NCBI GenBank assembly: GCA_013202935.1
Contig: JABMRG010000167.1
Span: 1-15,240 of the forward strand
Source: Candidatus Omnitrophota bacterium
GTDB lineage: Bacteria > Omnitrophota > Gorgyraeia > JABMRG01
Length of the DNA: 15,240 nucleotides
Direction of reading: 5' to 3'
How positions within the stretch are numbered: the first letter of the stretch is position 1; the number at the start of each line of letters is the position of its first letter. The notes under the pieces were generated by a model. The model searched no databases. It was not told where the DNA came from and saw only the letters and a list, made by a program, of their open reading frames with translations. A program made the translations under genes and the position numbers. Of this stretch, positions 13,608 through 15,240 are shown one piece after another.

Positions 13608-15240
13608 ATGAGAAAGACCTGGAATATAAGAGAGCATGATAAGATACTACAAAAGGAGCTAGCAGATAAGCTTTCTATACCTCCAATAGTTGCGCAACTT
13701 CTTATAAACCGCAATATAGATACTTCAGAAAAGGCACAAAGCTTCCTGCATCCAAGCCTACTTAAGCTACATGACCCGTCTTTAATGAAGGGTATGGATT
13801 GTGCAACCTCAAGGATAAAGAAAGCTATAAGCAAAAAAGAAAAGATACTTATCTACGGCGACTATGATGTAGACGGTATCTCAGCAACAGCCCTTCTTAG
13901 CCTGGTTCTTACACACATGGGGGCAAAGGTCGACCACTATATTCCTAATCGCATTGAAGAGGGCTATGGTTTAAACAAAAAGGCTACCAACACTATTATA
14001 AAGAAAAAAATAGACCTGCTTATCACAGTCGACTGCGGTATAACAGCACATTCAGAGATTGATGCACTCAATAGTGCGTCAATAGATACGATCATAACAG
14101 ACCACCACCATCCGTCAGATAAACTTCCAAAGGCACATATTATAATAAACCCATTACAAAAAGGATGTGACTATCCTGATAAGAATCTTTCTGGTGTAGG
14201 TGTAGCATTTAAACTAGCATCTTGCTTAATAGGCAAAGACGATAATTGGCTTTATGAGCAACTCGACCTTGTATGCTTAGGTACTGTAGCGGATGTTGTA
14301 CCGCTTGTAGGAGAAAACAGGATACTAGTCAAAAACGGGCTTGAAGAACTCACCCATACCAAAAAGATAGGCATAAAGGCCCTTATCGAGACATCATATC
14401 TAAAAGGAAAGGATATCACTTCCCATTATGTGGGGTATGTATTGGGCCCGCGCATAAATGCATCAGGAAGGCTTGGAAGCCCTGAGCTTGCGCTCAGGCT
14501 CTTACTTACAGATAATGAACAAGAGGCAAAAGACCTGGCAAAAAGGCTGGAGCAGGAGAACAGGAACCGCCAAAAAACAGAAGAGACAGTTCTTCGCCAG
14601 GCCTTAGCCAGAGTAGAACGGGATATAAACTTTAAAGAGGAGAGGGTCATCGTACTTGAGGATGAGGCCTGGCATAAAGGTGTGCTTGGAATAGTTGCCT
14701 CAAGGCTGGTAGACAGATTCTATAGGCCTACTGTAATGATATCTATGGATGACAAAGAAGGCAAAGGCTCATGCCGCTCTATAAAGAATTTCCATCTATT
14801 TGAGGTCCTGGGTGAATGCTCAGACCTGCTTAAAAACTATGGCGGCCACAGCTATGCAGCGGGCTTAACAGTCCACAAGAACAGATTACATGACTTTAAA
14901 AAGAGAATAAACAGTATTGCCCACGAGAGGATATTGACCGATGACCTTATTCCTACAGTGAATATAGATATGGAGATACCCATATCGTCACTTAGCAAGA
15001 AGCTCCTTAATGACCTTGATGAGCTCTCGCCCTTTGGTATAGGTAATCCAAAACCTGTCTTCTCATCACGCAATATTAGTATTAAGACCACACCACAGAT
15101 ACTAAGAAGAGGTGGGGTAAAGATGTGGGTTACAGATGGAAAGACTACTGCTGAGGCTATAGGCTTTAATGTGGCTGATTCTTTACCTAGCGACCCACTA
15201 AATCAGAGAATAGACCTTGCTTACAGCTGCAACCTAAATA
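13608..15240 (+). CDS. recJ: single-stranded-DNA-specific exonuclease RecJ (partial, 3' end missing)
   Basis: The frame stays open from ATG 13608 to the window end, giving 544 residues. RecJ degrades single-stranded DNA 5' to 3' in recombination and mismatch repair. DHH-family motifs are visible: GDYDVDG (84-90), VDCG (141-144), DHHH (165-168), GTVADVVPL, and GPRINASGRLG. The DHHA1 domain shows GGHSYAAG (412-419), followed by the start of the OB-fold region (LSPFGIGNPKPVF). Typical RecJ is about 560-800 residues, so roughly the last part is outside the window. It starts 8 nt after secDF with only a weak ribosome-binding site. Association of recJ with secDF also occurs in Firmicutes, and it joins the Ruv genes in this operon as a recombination function. 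Confidence 0.96.
   Translation, partial: MRKTWNIREHDKILQKELADKLSIPPIVAQLLINRNIDTSEKAQSFLHPSLLKLHDPSLMKGMDCATSRIKKAISKKEKILIYGDYDVDGISATALLSLVLTHMGAKVDHYIPNRIEEGYGLNKKATNTIIKKKIDLLITVDCGITAHSEIDALNSASIDTIITDHHHPSDKLPKAHIIINPLQKGCDYPDKNLSGVGVAFKLASCLIGKDDNWLYEQLDLVCLGTVADVVPLVGENRILVKNGLEELTHTKKIGIKALIETSYLKGKDITSHYVGYVLGPRINASGRLGSPELALRLLLTDNEQEAKDLAKRLEQENRNRQKTEETVLRQALARVERDINFKEERVIVLEDEAWHKGVLGIVASRLVDRFYRPTVMISMDDKEGKGSCRSIKNFHLFEVLGECSDLLKNYGGHSYAAGLTVHKNRLHDFKKRINSIAHERILTDDLIPTVNIDMEIPISSLSKKLLNDLDELSPFGIGNPKPVFSSRNISIKTTPQILRRGGVKMWVTDGKTTAEAIGFNVADSLPSDPLNQRIDLAYSCNLN

Noticed and set aside
1..15240. CRISPR array, insertion sequence, prophage or toxin-antitoxin system
   Set aside because: No regularly spaced direct repeats, transposase-like, integrase-like or phage-like frame was found on either strand.

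Overview
The window is a bacterial chromosome segment with every recognisable gene on the + strand. It opens in the last ~150 nt of a 23S rRNA gene, followed by a structured 23S-5S spacer, a complete 5S rRNA and two tandem terminators. The DNA is moderately AT-rich, with many ATA (Ile) and AGA/AGG (Arg) codons. Gene content points to a Gram-negative-type or deep-branching bacterium with type IV pilin-like secretion or pilus genes. My best guess is a Candidatus Omnitrophota-like lineage, but this is a weak inference from gene style and order; the rRNA pieces would settle it.

Layout: (1) 1-540, the 3' end of an rrn operon. (2) 612-2022, three tightly packed minor-pilin-like genes (PilX/GspK-like, PilV/GspI-like, PilW/GspJ-like) behind a perfect TTGACA-17-TATAAT promoter that lies almost on top of the first start codon. 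(3) 2146-15240, a long operon behind a second perfect TTGACA-17-TATAAT promoter: EF-G-2-type GTPase, yebC, ruvC, ruvA, ruvB, queH, a SpoIID/LytB-domain protein, queA, tgt, yajC, fused secDF and recJ (cut by the window end). Most of these genes overlap by 1-4 nt or are separated by fewer than 10 nt. The only real gap is the 77 nt before tgt.

The long operon groups translation (EF-G-2, YebC), recombination and repair (RuvC resolvase, RuvAB branch migration, RecJ exonuclease), the last steps of queuosine tRNA modification (Tgt inserts preQ1, QueA adds the epoxycyclopentane, QueH reduces epoxyqueuosine), Sec export (YajC, SecDF) and cell-wall remodelling (SpoIID-like). The families are well known. 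I do not see a wholly new defence or mobile system.

The unusual material is at finer scale. A GC-rich repeat element is inserted in frame inside tgt and encodes a Ser-rich loop with a 5-residue period. A second palindromic element abuts the tgt start codon and carries its apparent ribosome-binding site inside a hairpin arm. The 5S tail and its terminator are duplicated as an exact 50-nt tandem unit whose hairpin arms have diverged while keeping pairing. Other points are the structured 23S-5S spacer, a probable leaderless pilin mRNA, and Asp-rich putative Ca2+ loops shared by two of the pilins.
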